A stretch of DNA of 64,000 nt from Chiua virens (lineage: Eukaryota; Basidiomycota; Agaricomycetes; Boletales; Boletaceae). This document shows, one piece after another, positions 1-10,897 of this stretch. The position numbers were made by a program, and so were the translations under genes. The first letter of the stretch is position 1, and every line of letters starts with the position of its first letter. The stretch is taken from positions 1,364,001-1,428,000 of the forward strand of contig JAHNUO010000006.1 in assembly GCA_019787685.1 (NCBI GenBank). Direction: 5' to 3'. The notes under the pieces are model-generated. The model did no database searches. It had not been told where the DNA came from and worked only from the letters and a program-made list of their open reading frames with translations.

Positions 1-1
1 C

Positions 2-100
2 GCTGCTTCTCAAGCTCGACTAGCTCTGCCTTTAGAAGAAGAGCGTATGCTTGAGCGGTCCGAGGGGGCAGTAACACCTATCAGAGAAGAGGATGAGTAG
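2..100 (+). CDS. C-terminal end of an unknown gene (5' truncated)
   Basis: An open frame enters from the left edge and stops at TAG 98-100, giving 32 residues. They are Leu/Glu/Arg-rich and finish with a very acidic tail (EEDE), compatible with a charged or coiled-coil C-terminus. No domain can be named from so little sequence. It could also be intronic or chance frame; the support is only the absence of stops and the codon character. Confidence 0.3.
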   Translation, partial: AASQARLALPLEEERMLERSEGAVTPIREEDE

Positions 101-657
101 AAAAAAATTGTACTAAATTGTTTCTAACCTTGAGCTCGTTGGGAGTATCTGTGCACTGAATAAAACGACATCCGGACTTTCTGGTGTGTTCATCGTGGGG
201 TTCGAGTTGTCCCCTAACTGGGCTGGGTTGTAGGTAGTCGAGAGGAGGAAGTGTAGAGTTCGAGGACGAGTCTCCGTGCATCTGGCGGTCCAAATGGAAT
301 TGGGGCCTCAAGCACCCACTAGCATGGATCTGCCAAGTCGGTTACCACGAGTATTTATTGCAGTTGTGTTTCAACATGTGTTTGGGTACAGACTTTGTAC
401 ATCAACTCGCCTCATATTGTGCACCACGATCGTTGACAATATTCAAGTTATTATTACCATGTAGTAACAGTTTAGAATTCGTTTAGTAGCGGGAACTCGT
501 CGCAACGAGTGCGTCGTCAATACGTGGGAAGAGTCCAAGAAGTGTTTGGACTGTAAACTTCGTTGAACGCTGACTAGGCGTGGCAACTTTCTTAACTCCA
601 CTTTGTTGTCCACTTTCCTCACATCCCCTGCTCGAGCTGAGTATCCCTAGGACCTTT
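101..657. other. Intergenic stretch upstream of PEX16
   Basis: About 560 bp between the truncated upstream frame and the PEX16 start. Short frames exist on both strands but none shows splice logic or a recognisable family. It presumably holds the terminator of the first gene and the PEX16 promoter; no clear TATA element seen. Confidence 0.5.
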
Positions 658-1994
658 ATGTCGTCAGCGTTGGCGCAATATGACAACTTTGTTGTCAAAA
701 ACGTCTCAACGATTTCTACTCTTGAATCTTCCCTCAGGTCCATGACTTGGTTCTTACCTGGGAGGTTCAAGGATGCCGACCTAGTGTCAGAAACATGTCA
801 GTCACATATCATAACTGATTGGCTCGTGTGCAACTGATGTACCTCCTCGCAGTATCCGCCATATTGAATATCATAAGCTTGTATCATGACGCCCTGCTCG
901 CCAGAGTCGTCAAAAGTGATCCTCATTGGAAGCCTATTCTCCCCACTCCTCTTCATACCAAATACACGCGTACATGGTCCGACAAGGATGTTCTTTACAA
1001 ATGGGCTGCTCGAGCACTCGAGGTCACCCGATTCACTCAGCTTCTGCTCGAGATGGTCATGCGACGCAAGTTATCCTCCCGGGCCAAATGGCGGGGCATT
1101 TTTCTACTAGAAACCGTAAAGTGAGCATTTTTCCGGGACATGCTACTCGGGTCCTAAGATTTACTTTTCCAGGGCCATACTTCGGTTTATCCTTCTAAGG
1201 AGTACCCATAGACCCCTGCTATCTCCACCCATTCCTGAGCGCGACATTGACCCCGCTTCCTTGACCCCATCTTCCATCCATTCTTCCCCTACACTTGCCC
1301 CTACTACTCCTTCGTCATCACCACCTCAAACTCCAGATCACCTCAAAAACAACCGTATTCCTTTGCAGCCCTCCGCTCTCATGTTTACCCCTCCTCCGCC
1401 CCCCCGCGCCGATACGTCCGTAGAAGATTACCTTCTCCCAAAGGCGCTGACGACTGCCTCTGTCAGACCTTCCTTACAACTCGTAAAACCTCTTTCATCC
1501 CTCCAGGACTGGGTAGCAGAGGTTATCTACATCATTCGTCCCCTCGTTTATGGTAGGTCTTCTCGCCAAGTCGGAGCAATCTCATCGAAAAACAATTTTT
1601 TACAGTGACCATGTTGACTACAGGGAAGCACAAGGACCGTGCCCTTGTGACCACTTTCGCGCTTGAGCTGTTATCTCGCAACTTACGCAGGGTTCCCTCT
1701 CCATCTTCTGCCGTGGAACGAGACGAGTATGCTCGAAGAGATCGGGACTTGGTTTGGTATCTCGTTCGCGGATTCATTTGGGACTCATACACGCGGTGAG
1801 TTTACTGCTTTCGATTTATGTTACTTTATTCACATATTCTTTCCAGACCGAGGATTGAATCCATCGCGGAAAGTGTTGCCACTAAACCTATGATCGGAGC
1901 CCTGAGCATGATAATTAGGGATTGGATACCGTTGGTTGATGACTATTATTATTGTGGGTACCCCATTATCATTATTTCTCTTCAGCCTCAATAA
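658..1994 (+). CDS. PEX16: Peroxisomal membrane biogenesis protein Pex16 (peroxin-16)
   Basis: Five exons: 658-796, 853-1120, 1173-1552, 1606-1795, 1847-1994; 374 residues, the usual family length. Pex16 is an integral peroxisomal membrane protein that takes part in recruiting Pex3 and inserting peroxisomal membrane proteins. Family signatures seen: SSLRSMTWFLPGRFKDADL near residue 30, SLYHDALL near 60, the W-DKD-LYKWAARALEVTRF block near 90, the KWRGIFLLE segment, the WVAEVIYIIRPLVYV membrane segment near 240, and WYLVRGFIWDSYTRP followed by a VDDYYYC terminus. All splice junctions are GT-AG and in phase. The start is the first ATG in frame upstream of the conserved N-terminal block; there is no cleavable signal, as expected for the family. 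Confidence 0.93.
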
Positions 1995-2490
1995 CGAATG
2001 TCTCAGATACGGCGCTTTGAATTTATTTGCGAGTCATGTATGTACATTCTGATCTCGTTGGAGAATCACTCCCCAATTGCGAAATTACTTTATCCCAATG
2101 ACACCTGATCTTGGGGTTCCTTAATGACAAGTTGATAGACAGTATTGTGGAGTGTCCGCCCGGTCCGACGCGACTGGCGTGTGAGACAAGCGCGCGCATC
2201 TGCCTTTGCCCTGATATTGGTGAGTTCTGCTAGGTTTGGCCAACTTGTACCTGGGTGGTTCTACCATCTGCCTACATTCGGCCCGTGTTCAGGTATAATG
2301 TCGAACGGTATCTGACCTTATGACTTGCCATAATCTCACCGTTGCTATTCCGGATCTGATCAGATGCATTCCTTGTGAACGCGTAGAGATAATAATTCTG
2401 GACATTTTGGTCAGCTCCTTACGGTTGGGTCTATAAATCCACCATTCTACTCCATGATTACTCACTGGCAGGTCCCCGACCCCCGCTATA
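1995..2490. other. Intergenic stretch between PEX16 and the KARI-like gene
   Basis: About 500 bp without coding character. The only element I can point to is a TATA-like box about 55 bp before the next start codon, listed separately. Confidence 0.5.
2431..2438 (+). promoter_or_regulatory. TATA-like box of the KARI-like gene
   Basis: The string CTATAAAT lies about 55 bp upstream of the ATG at 2491, a plausible spacing for a core promoter element. Based on sequence match and position only. Confidence 0.4.
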
Positions 2491-3940
2491 ATGCCACACG
2501 CTAAGATGTAGGTGACTCTATTTCAATGAATAAGTATCTCTCCCGACCATTGAGTCGAACAGATACTACGACTCGGATGCCGATCTGGGTGTCCTGACCG
2601 ACAAGAAGATCGTCTTCCTCGGGTAAAGGACATCATTTTCACTTAGTGTCATTGAGTGAGCCTGACACCCCTCCAAGTTTTGGTAACCAAGGGTCCGCAC
2701 AAGCCCAAAATCTACGTGATTCGGGAATTCCGAACGAGCAGATTCTAATTGCCAATCGCGTGGATTCTTATGCCGACACTGCCAGAGGAAAAGGTTTCAC
2801 TGTTGAGCACAACTTTGCCGAGGCAGCTAAAGTTGCAGATGGTGCGGTTCCCTAACGCCGATTCTGGTACTATTGACTGACATGTAGATTTTATGAAGTT
2901 CTGTTCATCCTCATCCCAGATCAGGTGCAACCTCGCGTATTCAACGAACAATTTTATCCGAACATGAAGTCCAATGCAACCATCATCGTCGCTAGTGGAT
3001 ATAATGTCTTTTTTGGCCTCCTCAAATTCCAAGCAGGCCAGAATGTGGTTATGGTTGCTCCACGGTAGCGAGACGTGTTTCGATGTTGCTAATATGCGAC
3101 TGACGGAATATCTAGTATGATTGGTTCCTCGGTCCGCTCCCTATATGAAAAAGGTCACGGATTTCCCTGCTTTGTCTCAGTCGAACAAGATGGAACCGGA
3201 GATAGTTGGGCAAACGGGCTCGCACTTTCTCGAGCTATCGGTGCGACGAGGCTGGGCGCTATCGCGTCCTCTGTGCGGGAAGAGACTGCAATGGACCTCT
3301 TCGCAGAACAAGCACTGTGGCCGAATATAATCACCCTATTTAGGTGGGGAATTTAACCCGGAAACATTAGATTTTGACTGAGATTTATTCACTCAGAGAG
3401 GCATTCAGTGTTCTGAAAGACGCAGGGTGCTCGGACGAAGCACTCTGCTATGAAATGTGGGTCTCTCGTCTCCCCAAGTATTTTTGAAATACCCAGCGTT
3501 TTTAGGTGGATGTCGAAAGAACCCGCAGAGATCTTCGAGCGGGCAGCTGATGATGGTTTTGTGACTCAGGCATGTCGGCAGTTGAGAGACAACTAATATC
3601 TTATTCAATTCGTCGGAGAACAGCTTAAACACCATTCGGTCGTGTCGCAATACGGGCAGCTAAGTGGTGCGCTGGCCCTTGATGGCAAAGCGATACGTCA
3701 ACACTTTACAGAAATTTTGTATCAGCAAGTGCGTCATTTCTGGGTCGTGGAGTTATTTGTCACTAAGCCCTTCTATAGATTCTGAATGGGAAATTCTGCA
3801 AAGCTTTCAGTTCGATCGAGGACGACCTAGAGAAAGAAGGCAGCGCCAACCCTTTGAACGAGTTGTACAGACGCGCTGAGGAAATGGAACTCGTCCAGGC
3901 AGAGAAGCGAGTTAGGGCTAGGCTGGCTGGTCTGCTGTAG
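2491..3940 (+). CDS. Ketol-acid reductoisomerase (IlvC)-like protein, divergent active site
   Basis: Nine exons: 2491-2507, 2563-2622, 2678-2841, 2899-3064, 3116-3343, 3397-3456, 3506-3569, 3624-3728, 3779-3940; 341 residues. It follows the short bacterial-type IlvC plan: YYDSDADL N-terminus, Rossmann loop FLGFGNQGSAQ (residues 24-34), LIPDQVQPRVF, then the helical C-terminal domain with the metal-ligand motif DLFAEQ (Asp196, Glu200). The catalytic His of SHGFN is replaced (ASGYN, Ser113), the Lys of APKxPG is Arg136, and the Glu of the usual AEYG motif is Gln (SQYG, about residue 265). No mitochondrial presequence is visible, unlike fungal Ilv5. The intron at 3570-3623 is GC-AG. Eight introns argue against recent transfer. 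Fold assignment is firm; normal KARI activity in valine/isoleucine synthesis is doubtful. Confidence 0.85.
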
Positions 3941-4104
3941 TCACCTAGTACTCACAGTAACTCAGCTGCATGTATCTGTGATTTAGGGTTCGTGTGGCTG
4001 TGCTCAAGCACTGGGAAAACGAAGTTTTCGCGTGTTTATAGCATCCTCCTTGAGCTTGAATCATTTACAACATTCGAATCAGCGGACGCAGGAAAGAACT
4101 TACA

Positions 4105-6434
4105 ATGTCTACCAAGGGCATAGACTTCGACGTGTCTCCAGGCAGGAAATCGTCCGTTTCTTAGTCAACTCTAGACGTCAAGTATTACTTACGTGCCTTC
4201 CGCAGGTCCCGCAATCATTCCACTGACACTCACCGCACCAAGCGGTCTCATCGGTCACATTCACGAGACCGGCGTGACCGACGCAAAGAAAGAGATAGGG
4301 GCGGCGAGGACAAACATAGGCGCAGTCGTGAAAGAGACTACCGTGACAGGGATCGCCGAAGCAGGTCCCGCGAGAAGTCCCACAAGGGCAGAGACCGAGA
4401 GCGGGACAGAGAAAGGGACCGAGAACGTCGTCACCGTGGTAGTGACAGGCAGGAGGCAGGCGAAAGTCGCCACAGAGAGCGTGACGAGAGACGCCGAAAG
4501 AGAGACGAAGGGGACGAGTCTCCTGAACTAAGAGACCAGGAAGAGCGATCCAAACGAAAAAGACATGACGATATCGATGGCTCATATCCTCCTTCCTCTG
4601 CAGGCCATACCAAGGATAGTCCTCGAAGCAGGACTTCTGACCGCAGAGATCGCTCACGTGATCGCAGGTACGATGACAGGAGAACAAGGGATGCTCGGGA
4701 CGAGTTTGATGACCCGCTACGGTACCGAATGGACAAAGACCGTCGTGAGACGAAGAACCCTCCCGTCGACGATGCTCCACTTGAGGATGATTTCGACAAG
4801 CACACTTTGAGACGAAGCCCGCCTATCAGGTAATCATTCCCTTTTCTCGTTTATTCCTTCTTATTTTTTGTCGCCAGACGTAGCTCTCCGAGATATGATC
4901 CCCCAGTCGAAGATTATAACCCTGATGAGCCCAAGGAAGACGATTCTGAAGCTCGGTCTGTCTTTGTTTCTCAACTTGCCGCTCGTCTCACGGCGCGTGA
5001 CCTTGGGTACTTCTTTGAAGACAAACTGGGCGAAGGGACTGTAATGGATGCTCGTATTGTCACCGACAGGCTTTCTCGTCGGTCTAAAGGGTGAGCACTG
5101 TGTTTGCATCTGCTATAACAGGTTGTTCATTCACTCTCAGTATTGGTTATGTGGAATTCCGTTCCATAGATCTAGTCGAGAAGGCTCTCGCCTTAAGTGG
5201 CACAGTCGTCATGGGTTTACCTATCATGGTCCAATTGACTGAATCAGAAAGGAATAGGCTTCACCCAGGAGACGGGTGAGGCGCATTGTTTGCTTCTTTG
5301 TATTTAGCTCACATAATACTCTAGAAATCTCAATCTACCACCAGGTGTTAATGCTTCTCATGGGGCAATGCAGTGGGTCACTTTCCTTGGTCGAGCGCTT
5401 ACGAGGATGACTGATACCATCACTTACACAGATTATATGTTGGTTCCTTACATTTCAACCTCACGGAATCCGATATCAAGCAGGTCTTTGAGCCTTTTGG
5501 TGAATTAGAATTTGTTGATCTGCACAGGGATCCGATGACTGGTAGAAGCAAGGGATATGCATTTGTGCAGTGCGCATTCTGTCCAGGATCCATCAAAAGC
5601 CATGCTCACCTCACATTGACAGGTACAAAAGGGGGGATGATGCCAAGATGGCGTTGGAACAGATGGAAGGTTTTGAGCTTGCGGGAAGGACGGTACGTGA
5701 CGCGTGTCATCTTCATCCAGCTCCGCTGACAGCTTGTCTAGTTGCGAGTAAACACTGTGCATGAAAAGGGCACAGTGAAATACACCCAACAAGATTCCTT
5801 GGATGAATCTGGCGGTGTGTGTTCAGAAATATGCAACGATGGATTGTTAATTGCTCCATTAAAGGCGGTAATTTGAACGCAGCATCACGTCAGGCACTAA
5901 TGCAAAAACTTGCCAGAATTGAGCCGACACCCAAGCCATTGCCAGTGTATGCTTGATTACTTTGCTTTGTTGTGACATATCTGATGCATGTTCCTCTGAT
6001 GCATGTTCCTAAACAAACAGTACCAAACCCAATATTCCTCAGGCCATGCAATCACGCTCTATTTTGCTGAAGAATATGTTCGATCCGGAAGAGTCGGTAT
6101 TCACCCTAATTTCAACATCTCAATCTCGTTGATGTCTTATGCAGAGAAACGGAGCGTGATTGGGACAAGGATCTTGCTGACGATGTCAAAGGTGAATGTG
6201 AAGATAAGTATGGCAAAGTTGATGCCATCAAGATCGAGAAAGACAGTCAGGTTGGTATCATTTCTCGTGGCTGTTGTTTTAAGTTGACCGTGCAAGCAGG
6301 GCGAGATCTACTTGAAGTTCGCCGCCATTGATTCTGCGAAGGCAGCCCTCCAAGGACTGAACGGGCGTTGGTTTGGAGGGCGACAAGTCTCTGCCACATT
6401 CATATCCGACGCTATTATGATGGCTCATCAATGA
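4105..6434 (+). CDS. CC1/RBM39-type splicing factor with RS domain and RRMs
   Basis: Exons 4206-4829, 4878-5090, 5141-5275, 5325-5372, 5432-5569, 5623-5692, 5742-5814, 5865-5946, 6021-6092, 6145-6250, 6300-6434, plus a tentative first exon 4105-4151; about 580 residues. An Arg/Ser/Asp/Glu-rich RS region fills the first 200 residues. RRM1 begins at RSVFVSQLAARLTARDLGYFF and ends in GYVEFRS; RRM2 has LYVGSLHFNLTESDI and the RNP1-like SKGYAFVQ; a C-terminal U2AF-homology-type RRM has SILLKNMFDPEE and ends in ATFISDAIM. RBM39/CC1 and fission yeast Rsd1 are nuclear pre-mRNA splicing factors. The N-terminus is uncertain: no strong donor connects the first ATG to the RS exon, and I used a weak GTCCGT donor at 4152. 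Intron 5947-6020 contains a 15-bp tandem duplication. Confidence 0.88.
5981..6010. repeat. 15-bp perfect tandem duplication inside an intron
   Basis: Two adjacent identical copies of a 15-bp unit (5981-5995 and 5996-6010) lie just before the 3' splice site of the intron 5947-6020 in the splicing-factor gene. They lengthen an intron that would otherwise have the usual size. Confidence 0.9.
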
Positions 6435-7175
6435 ATTCGCACGCAACACTGACCTCACAGTGGATGCATTGCGAAGTACACGTTTCTGAACATGCGTTTT
6501 ATTAATTTTTTTCTGTGCTGCAGGCATTTTCCCGATACTCCTTCAAAAAGTTTGCCTGTACATACCTTGTACGGGATCGTGCACAGGCAGGTTTAATATT
6601 GATTTCTTGTGCTGTACTATGAGCTTTTTTCCTCAATGAGTGTGTCCTCGTAGATCGTCTCGTGATTCAAAAAATAGCAGACCGATTCTTGATTAGGAGC
6701 ACTGAGATTTCAGCGGTTCGCTCATAGGACTACCGCAACTTCTTTGGTACACTTCGCCTTCCTACTTGAAAATTGTGTCATGCAATCCCTGGATCCATGG
6801 GTGAGAGGTTGCTCCACAATGAAGGTATTTACTTGAAAATTTACTCGACTTCTGCTTGTCACTATTTCAGTGTGGGTCTTGTCTTCTTCTCAGACCTCGT
6901 GGTCATTGATCTCGTGGTCAGCGTAGAACTCCGCCTGCCTCACTGAAACGGGGTCCCATGAATCCCGCAGTGAATGTCGAATGCCATGGATGAGTTATTA
7001 TAGTTTGACGACTTCTAGTGGCATCACATGGAACGACTAAGATTAAGGTAATTAATCACGAGTGTCCCACACGATAAATGACACGGAAATTTGAAAATAG
7101 ATAAAGTCGACATTGGAGCAGACAAGCTCCGTCTAGCGTAGTTGTATTATCCACCCTTGTCGCCTCATTGACGCT
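6435..7175. other. Intergenic stretch
   Basis: About 740 bp between the splicing-factor stop and the RidA start. Frames on either strand lack splice logic. I see no tRNA, repeat or recognisable element. Confidence 0.5.
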
Positions 7176-7712
7176 ATGACTTCCATCCAAAAGATCAATT
7201 CCTCGGAGCGCCCTCAGAAACCCCTTTACTGTAAGCGACATGCTGTTCTCTCAAATCGACTGGTGCTTGAAATTTCAATAGCCCATGCTGTGAAGGCGTC
7301 TGGCCTTATCTTTCTCAGTGGACAAGTTCCTGTAGACAAGGAAGGGAAACCTGTTCCGGGTGACGTTCAAGCTCACACTGTATGTCAGAGAACGTTTGTC
7401 GCGTCTTCAGGATCACTTCCACAAATTTAACAGAAACAATGCTTGAACAACCTCGCTGACGTACTCAACGCTGCCAACTCCTCCTGGGACAAAGTTGTCA
7501 AAGTCAATATCTACTTAAAGAACATGGATGATTTCGATAGGGTGAACGAGACTTATATCCAGGTATGCAAGCCAGGATCTTGCAAGTGTAATTCCTCACA
7601 CTCACACCATGCGCAGTTCGTCCCGGAGCCAAGGCCGGCTCGCACTTGCATCCAAGCCGGTAGGCTCCCAAATGACTTTGATGTCGAGATAGAAGCTATC
7701 GCCGCCGCTTGA
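7176..7712 (+). CDS. RidA/YjgF-family reactive intermediate (enamine/imine) deaminase
   Basis: Four exons: 7176-7230, 7282-7379, 7434-7562, 7617-7712; 125 residues, the standard RidA length. The family pattern is complete: PLYSHAVKASGLIFLSGQVP at the N-terminus, HTKQCLNNLADVLNAA, WDKVVKVNIYLKNMDDF, a C-terminal PARTCIQAG with the conserved Arg, and DVEIEAIAA at the end. RidA proteins hydrolyse 2-aminoacrylate and related imines made by PLP enzymes. Two genes downstream lies a PLP-dependent D-serine dehydratase, which releases exactly such an intermediate; the proximity may be coincidence. There is no mitochondrial presequence, so a cytosolic form is likely. Confidence 0.92.
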
Positions 7713-7773
7713 GTACATAATGACGCATTGAATTTTTAAATTTCTACGTTGAACGACGGGTGTCAGCACGTTT

Positions 7774-9049
7774 TCAAACCATCGTCCCAAACGCCTCTGC
7801 CAAATTCCTAGTCGTGTCGGCTACCAATTCTCGGCCAACCGCAAGAACTCTATTCGATACTATCAGAAAAACTTGAAAACAGATGGAAGAATTGAACTCG
7901 CCCTTGTGAGACCCAAAACACATGTCGGAGGACATAAATCGATGAGTCACCATCACGCGTTAAAAGGACAGAACCTACCGTCCATTGCCAAAATTTGATG
8001 GGGAGCTCCTTTATACATTTTAGAAGTGACAGAGACTCCTACTTTCTTCAGCCTGTCAGCGTATGCTAGACCTTCGTCCCTGAGGATGTCAAGCTCCATG
8101 ACTGCGACCCATGTGGGTGGGGACTTTGCCAGCAATTCATCCGGTGCAAAAATAGGGGAGCAGTCCCATTTTTCCCTGTCGACCACGTTTGGCACATAGA
8201 AATCCCTGAACCAGATCATGCGACCAGTGTTGAGCCAGACGGTATTCGCACACTCTTCCACGACTGGATAGCGATCTCCAGTGGGCTGTGCAGTGTTATC
8301 TGTGACCGGAACAATCATCTGTACATGCAAGATGGAGATAGGAGGGCTGAGTTGGGCAGCTTTCATAGAAATGATGGCTGAAAGGTTACCGCCGCTGTGC
8401 AATCTTTTAGATCTGACCCGATGAACAAGATGCTTCCCTACGCTGATGAGCCCCCGAGGGCAATGCGAGCGGGGTTGATTCCGAGGAGGGTACGATCCCT
8501 TCTCATAAACCCATTGAAGAGTTTCTAACGAGTCTTCGACTGCCGCAGGGTATGGATGCTCCGGCGCGAGACGATAGTCGACAGGTGGCGACCACACATT
8601 TGGCCCCTGTTCAAACACCGCCTTCGAGCCACGTACAGCCAGACAAGCATAGTAATTACCCTTGCAAACTCGAGAACAGAAGGCGTTCTCTGCATTGATG
8701 CTTCCTAGTGTCCAGCCACCTGCAGTTCTAGAGGTAAAGACTAGACGTTGAACCTCAGTTGCGACAAATACTGACCCCCGTGATACCAGCAATACACTGG
8801 CCATCCACCTTCCGGCGCAGGTCCTTCGGGAGTGAAGACGCGCACCTTGGTCTTACTGAGGTCGTAATCTTTGACGCTTCCGACCTGCAGCGTGTCTGCA
8901 GCCCCAGGTACGGTTTCCCTGTTACGAATGCTTGGATCCCATGGCAAGGTGTGGGGTGCAGGGAGATGTGCGATGTATTTGTTATGGAATTCCACATACT
9001 CTGGATCGAGACGAGGAAGAATCTCTGGGTGAATCGGTTGTCCGTCCAT
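7774..9049 (-). CDS. Alpha/beta-hydrolase fold-3 esterase (HSL type), with two frameshifts
   Basis: Exons from the start: 9049-8776, 8719-8660, 8606-8442, 8394-7979, 7859-7774. Removing one base near 8584 and one within 8488-8490 gives a 332-residue protein. Signatures: DPEYVEFHNKYIAHLP near the N-terminus, oxyanion-hole HGGGW, VDYRLAPEHPYPAAVED, nucleophile motif GGSSAGGN, an Asp in ELDILRDEG and the catalytic His in APHQILAMD. These carboxylesterases/lipases act on small acyl esters; the substrate is unknown. As sequenced, exon 3 (8442-8606) cannot be read through: the GAKCVVAT, VDYRLAPEHP and LGINPARIAL segments sit in three successive frames. Either the gene is decaying or the assembly has two inserted bases. 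Splice sites are all GT-AG. Confidence 0.8.
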
Positions 9050-9266
9050 TGCGTGACGAGGGAGAGCTGTGAGCAAGTCCTACTATCTTAAGTAGGGAAC
9101 TCGGACGACCTGGTGAGCACATGATGATACCAAGATTGGTCAGCGTAATCAAGATAATCCGAAATAGACGACATTCGGGGGTGCGGCCCGCCTCATGTGA
9201 TACACCGAATTGCAGGTCATAAACGCATGCGAGGCGAGAGCTCGAGACAAAGTCCCTCCTTCCATC

Positions 9267-10823
9267 ATGGAAAATATCAAGCAAACACGCACCCCACGGC
9301 AATTCCTGACGGGCCTGACGCCTAGCAAAGATGTTCTGGCAAAGGAGTTTGTGGGAAAGCATATCAATGAACTGCGAACCCCAGCTTTCGTCGTTGATCG
9401 CGCGGCTTTTAGAGACAACTGTACGAAAATGCACCAGAGCGCAAAGGGTTGGGGTGCCAATTTCAGGGCTCACCTAAAGACACACAAGGTAAATTTCGTA
9501 TCTGTATCAAGAATTACAACCACCCTAAACTTGGTGTAGACTGTCGAGGGAACGAGATTGCAGCTTGTTTCGGATGCTGGTGAAACAAACGCCGTTATTG
9601 TATCGACGCTGATGGAAGCTTGGGAGGTTGTGAAAGGGGGATTGGTTGCCGATGGGATCGTCAAAGATGTTCGTAATCTCCCGATATTTCTTGCGCCATT
9701 ACATTCTGAGCACTTGCCAATTCTAGGTGCTTTATGGTCTTCCCGTGGGCCTGAACAAGCTCGATGACCTATCTGCGCTCCACGAGGAGATGAGCAAGTA
9801 TGGAGGAACAGTCCGTATTATGGTTGATAACCTAGAACAAGTCAAGTTTCTTGAAGATTACGAGAAACAACAAGCAAAACCGAAGCAATGGTCCGGATTC
9901 ATCAAGCTGGATGGCGGTCGAAAGTAAGTATGCTTGTTTCAATTTTTTCTACATTCGTCAGTTCCAACTCATCTGGCACCACAAAGGCGCGCAGGTATAT
10001 CGGCTGAACCTAAATCGTTTAAAGAGTTCATCAAGACCGTTTTTATGTCCACTGTGGTTTCTGTGTACGGATTTTACAGCCACTCGGGAGATGCATATGG
10101 ATCCACTTCCCTTGAGGAGGCAGAATCATTCTTGACAGGAGAAGTGCGCCTTGTCAATGACGTTGCGGCCATGGCCCTAGAAGTCTTGGCAGGCCTACCC
10201 CCAAACATGGCTCGCAACCAACCATTTGTGCTGTCTGTGGGCTCGACACCTACTGCGCACAGTGCTTCAGCGAGAGCTAAGGTGACCTCTCAGTTGCACG
10301 GCGTTCTGGAGTTGCATGCAGGTATGTTAACCTGAAGGATAGGATGCGTCGATACTAAAGACTCGACATGTTGCTAGGCAACTATCCGATGCTAGACCTC
10401 CAGCAACTCCACACGACCCTCATCGACCGCCCGAGAATCTCACAGCGCGTCCTTGCAACGGTCATCTCATACTACCCCGGGAGGGGGAGGGACGGCTTGG
10501 ACGAGGCCATGTGTGATGCAGGAGCGATCGCTATGAGTAGGGATACTGGACGAATACCCGGGTTTGGTGAGATTGTGGGCAAATCGTGGAGACTTGGCAG
10601 GATCTCGCAAGAGCACGGGACACTAGAACAGATGCCAATGGACCCATCCTCTGTCAATGGTGGAGCAGACCAGACACTGAAAATAGGGGAAATCATCCAG
10701 ATCGTCGGGCAGCATGCGTGTTTGATTGCAGCTGGCCATCCTTGGTACTATGTCGTAGATTCTGATGCGGACAGCAGTGCAGACAAAGTGGTAGACATTT
10801 GGGTACCTTGGAAGGGTTGGTAG
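9267..10823 (+). CDS. DSD1: D-serine dehydratase (zinc- and PLP-dependent, Dsd1 type)
   Basis: Five exons: 9267-9488, 9540-9668, 9727-9923, 9987-10321, 10378-10823; 442 residues, close to yeast Dsd1. Fold-type III PLP enzyme of the alanine racemase/D-threonine aldolase superfamily that turns D-serine into pyruvate and ammonia. The PLP lysine lies in FRAHLKTHK (about residue 75) after the LRTPAFVVDRAAF entry strand; YGFYSHSGDAYG, VLSVGSTPTAHS and DAGAIAMSRDTG follow. The C-terminal QHACLIAAGHPWYYVVD carries the His-x-Cys pair that binds zinc in this family. It is divergently arranged with the esterase, about 220 bp apart. The ATG at 9267 is preferred because the conserved region starts about 30 residues later. 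Confidence 0.93.
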
Positions 10824-10897
10824 TCGAAATCTGTATAATCGTGGGAATACACGCTACTTCGTGCCACAGCTGCGCTAGTACTATCCCTCCTTGCATC

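Noticed and set aside
4178..4780. 200-residue minus-strand Cys/His-rich frame
   Set aside because: It is the antisense of the Arg/Ser-repeat exon of the splicing factor; RS codons produce long antisense frames.
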